From contig RFOC01000091.1 of NCBI GenBank assembly GCA_009926815.1, forward strand, positions 1-7,816: 7,816 nt of DNA, read 5' to 3'. A program made the translations under genes and the position numbers. Every line of letters starts with the position of its first letter. Position 1 is the stretch's first letter. The notes beneath the pieces are model-generated. The model was not told the origin of the DNA. It saw nothing but the letters and a program-made list of their open reading frames with translations, and did no database searches. Of the stretch, positions 6,524-7,816 are shown in pieces. Source of the DNA: Planctomycetota bacterium. Its GTDB lineage: Bacteria > Planctomycetota > Phycisphaerae > Phycisphaerales > SM1A02.

Positions 6524-7816
6524 GCGGTCGATGCCGGCCAGATCCAGGAAGAACGCCTGCTCGCGCGCCACCTGCTCCAGCCGCTCGAACCGGCCGCTGC
6601 GGCCGCCATGCCCAGCCTCCATGTTCACGTGCAGCAGCAGTGGATTCGAGTCGGTCTTCAGCCGCCGGAGACGGGCCACCCACTTCGCGGGCTCGAAATA
6701 GCCCACCTGCGAGTCCCACACGCCGGTGGTGACCAGCATGGCCGGATAGCCCTTCGCCTGCACGTTGTCGTAGGGCGAGTACGACAGGATGTACGCGTAG
6801 GCCTCCTTCGACTCGATCGGGTTGCCCCACTGCGTCCACTCGTTGGTGGTCAGCGGAATGGATGGATCGAGCATGGTCGTCAGCGCGTCCACGAATGGCA
6901 CGTGCACGCCCATGCCCCGATAGCGGTCGCCCGCCATGTTGGCCACCGCGCCCATGAGCAAGCCGCCCGCGGATCCGCCCGAGGCGAAGACGCGTCGAGG
7001 GTCCGCCCACCTGTCGCGGACGAGGAAGTCGGTCGCGTCCACGAAGTCGTTGAAGGTGTTCCGCTTCCGCATCAGGCGGCCATCCTCGTACCAGTCCTGA
7101 CCCAGGTCGGACCCGCCGCGCACATGGGCGGTGGCGACCGCGAAACCCCGGTCAAGCAGCGAGACCCCCGCCAGGTCGAAGGCTGGATCGCTGGGAAATC
7201 CGTAGGCACCGTAGCCCTCGATCAGGAGCGGCCGAGTGCCGTCTCGCTGCCACGCGTCCCTTCGCCAGGCGATCGTCACCGGAATCCCGCGGCCGTCGCG
7301 GCTGGGCGCCATGATCCGCTCCGTCTGGTACCTGGATGGGTCGAATCCGATCACGGGCTGCACCTTCCGCACGGTCTGCACGCCGCTGGCCAGGTCCACG
7401 TCGATCACGGTGGCCGGCGTGATCATGCTGGTGAAGCCGATGCGCACGAACGGATTGGCGGGATCGGGATTGTCACCCAGCCGCGTGGTCGAGGCGGCCT
7501 GAGGCACCGGCAGCACTCGACCCTCGCCACCCTCCCAGGGCAGCACGCGCACCCGGGGCGTCGCCTCGGATCGTTCCGCGACCGCGATGCCGCCGTGCAG
7601 CAGCGCGAAGCCATCCACGGCGGCATCGGTGCGGTGCGGCACCCGGTCCTGCCACTTCGCCGGCTCGCCCAGCGCGGCCTCCGCGGCCACGGCCAGGCGG
7701 AAGTTCCTGGCGCCGCGGTTGGTGCGGATCACCCAGCGACCATCCAGGTGATCCGCGTACTGACGCACCCCCTTCTCCATGGCGAGCGCCACGCGGGGTG
7801 CCTGTGCGGGGTCGTC
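6521..7816 (-). CDS. ptrB: Oligopeptidase B-like S9A serine peptidase, C-terminal 431 residues (5' end outside window)
   Basis: The frame is open to the right edge of the window; a GTG at 7790-7792 is internal because eight further sense codons precede it. I number residues from that GTG. Oligopeptidase B is a cytosolic prolyl-oligopeptidase-family enzyme that cuts short peptides after Arg/Lys. The end of the beta-propeller occupies about 1-150 and the alpha/beta-hydrolase domain the rest: IEGYGAYG (191-198), HVRGGSDLGQDWYEDG (223-238), KRNTFNDF (243-250), nucleophile S274 in SGGSAGGLLMG (271-281), VPFVDALTTMLDPSIPLTT (298-316), D360 in VWDSQV and H395 in GHGGRSGRF. The triad spacing (86 and 35) fits oligopeptidase B. 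Complete enzymes are about 690 residues, so roughly 260 are missing here. Relative to the E. coli/Salmonella enzyme as I recall it, D462 aligns with A204 and E578 with T320, while partners D202 and E318 remain. A close S9A relative with different specificity is the main alternative. Confidence 0.92.
   Translation of the reverse strand, partial: DDPAQAPRVALAMEKGVRQYADHLDGRWVIRTNRGARNFRLAVAAEAALGEPAKWQDRVPHRTDAAVDGFALLHGGIAVAERSEATPRVRVLPWEGGEGRVLPVPQAASTTRLGDNPDPANPFVRIGFTSMITPATVIDVDLASGVQTVRKVQPVIGFDPSRYQTERIMAPSRDGRGIPVTIAWRRDAWQRDGTRPLLIEGYGAYGFPSDPAFDLAGVSLLDRGFAVATAHVRGGSDLGQDWYEDGRLMRKRNTFNDFVDATDFLVRDRWADPRRVFASGGSAGGLLMGAVANMAGDRYRGMGVHVPFVDALTTMLDPSIPLTTNEWTQWGNPIESKEAYAYILSYSPYDNVQAKGYPAMLVTTGVWDSQVGYFEPAKWVARLRRLKTDSNPLLLHVNMEAGHGGRSGRFERLEQVAREQAFFLDLAGIDR

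Noticed and set aside
7790..7792. GTG as the true start of the oligopeptidase B-like gene
   Set aside because: The frame stays open through the window edge, and a 423-residue product would lack most of the beta-propeller; the gene is simply cut by the window.

Overview
The window is a GC-rich stretch of ordinary bacterial chromosome. It holds three complete genes and two genes cut by the window edges, packed at high density with no RNA genes, mobile elements, CRISPR arrays or long repeats. Layout: the last 31 codons of an unidentified gene (1-96, +); putA, a short bifunctional proline catabolic enzyme (241-3210, +); a comM/yifB-family AAA+ ATPase (3212-4759, -); a three-domain cyclic-di-GMP-related protein with a C-terminal EAL domain (4870-6519, +); and the C-terminal part of an oligopeptidase B-like serine peptidase (6521-7816, -) that runs off the right edge. 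Strands alternate + + - + -, so none of the complete genes forms an operon with another.

The organism cannot be fixed from the sequence. Very high GC, strong G/C preference at third codon positions, TGA as stop codon of all five genes, no usable Shine-Dalgarno sequence before any of the three visible starts, and TANNNT -10-like hexamers 7-10 nt before two ATGs suggest a lineage with much leaderless transcription. A PutA without a ribbon-helix-helix domain is common in several phyla. A planctomycete-like (e.g. Phycisphaerae) or other non-proteobacterial GC-rich Gram-negative is a guess, not a conclusion.

The genes do not make one pathway: proline oxidation to glutamate (putA), ssDNA/recombination in natural transformation (comM), second-messenger signalling (EAL protein) and cytosolic peptide breakdown (oligopeptidase B). 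The most informative details lie inside the proteins. The EAL protein keeps nearly all c-di-GMP and metal ligands but has Met in place of the conserved catalytic Glu of the EGVE motif, and sits behind degenerate receiver and GGDEF domains, so it looks like a sensor rather than an enzyme. The oligopeptidase B keeps the Ser-Asp-His triad but has lost one acidic residue from each of the two pairs that set dibasic specificity in enterobacterial enzymes. Both convergent gene pairs end in the same heptamer, TGATTCA, leaving one base between stop codons. I found no clear sign of an undescribed multi-gene system.
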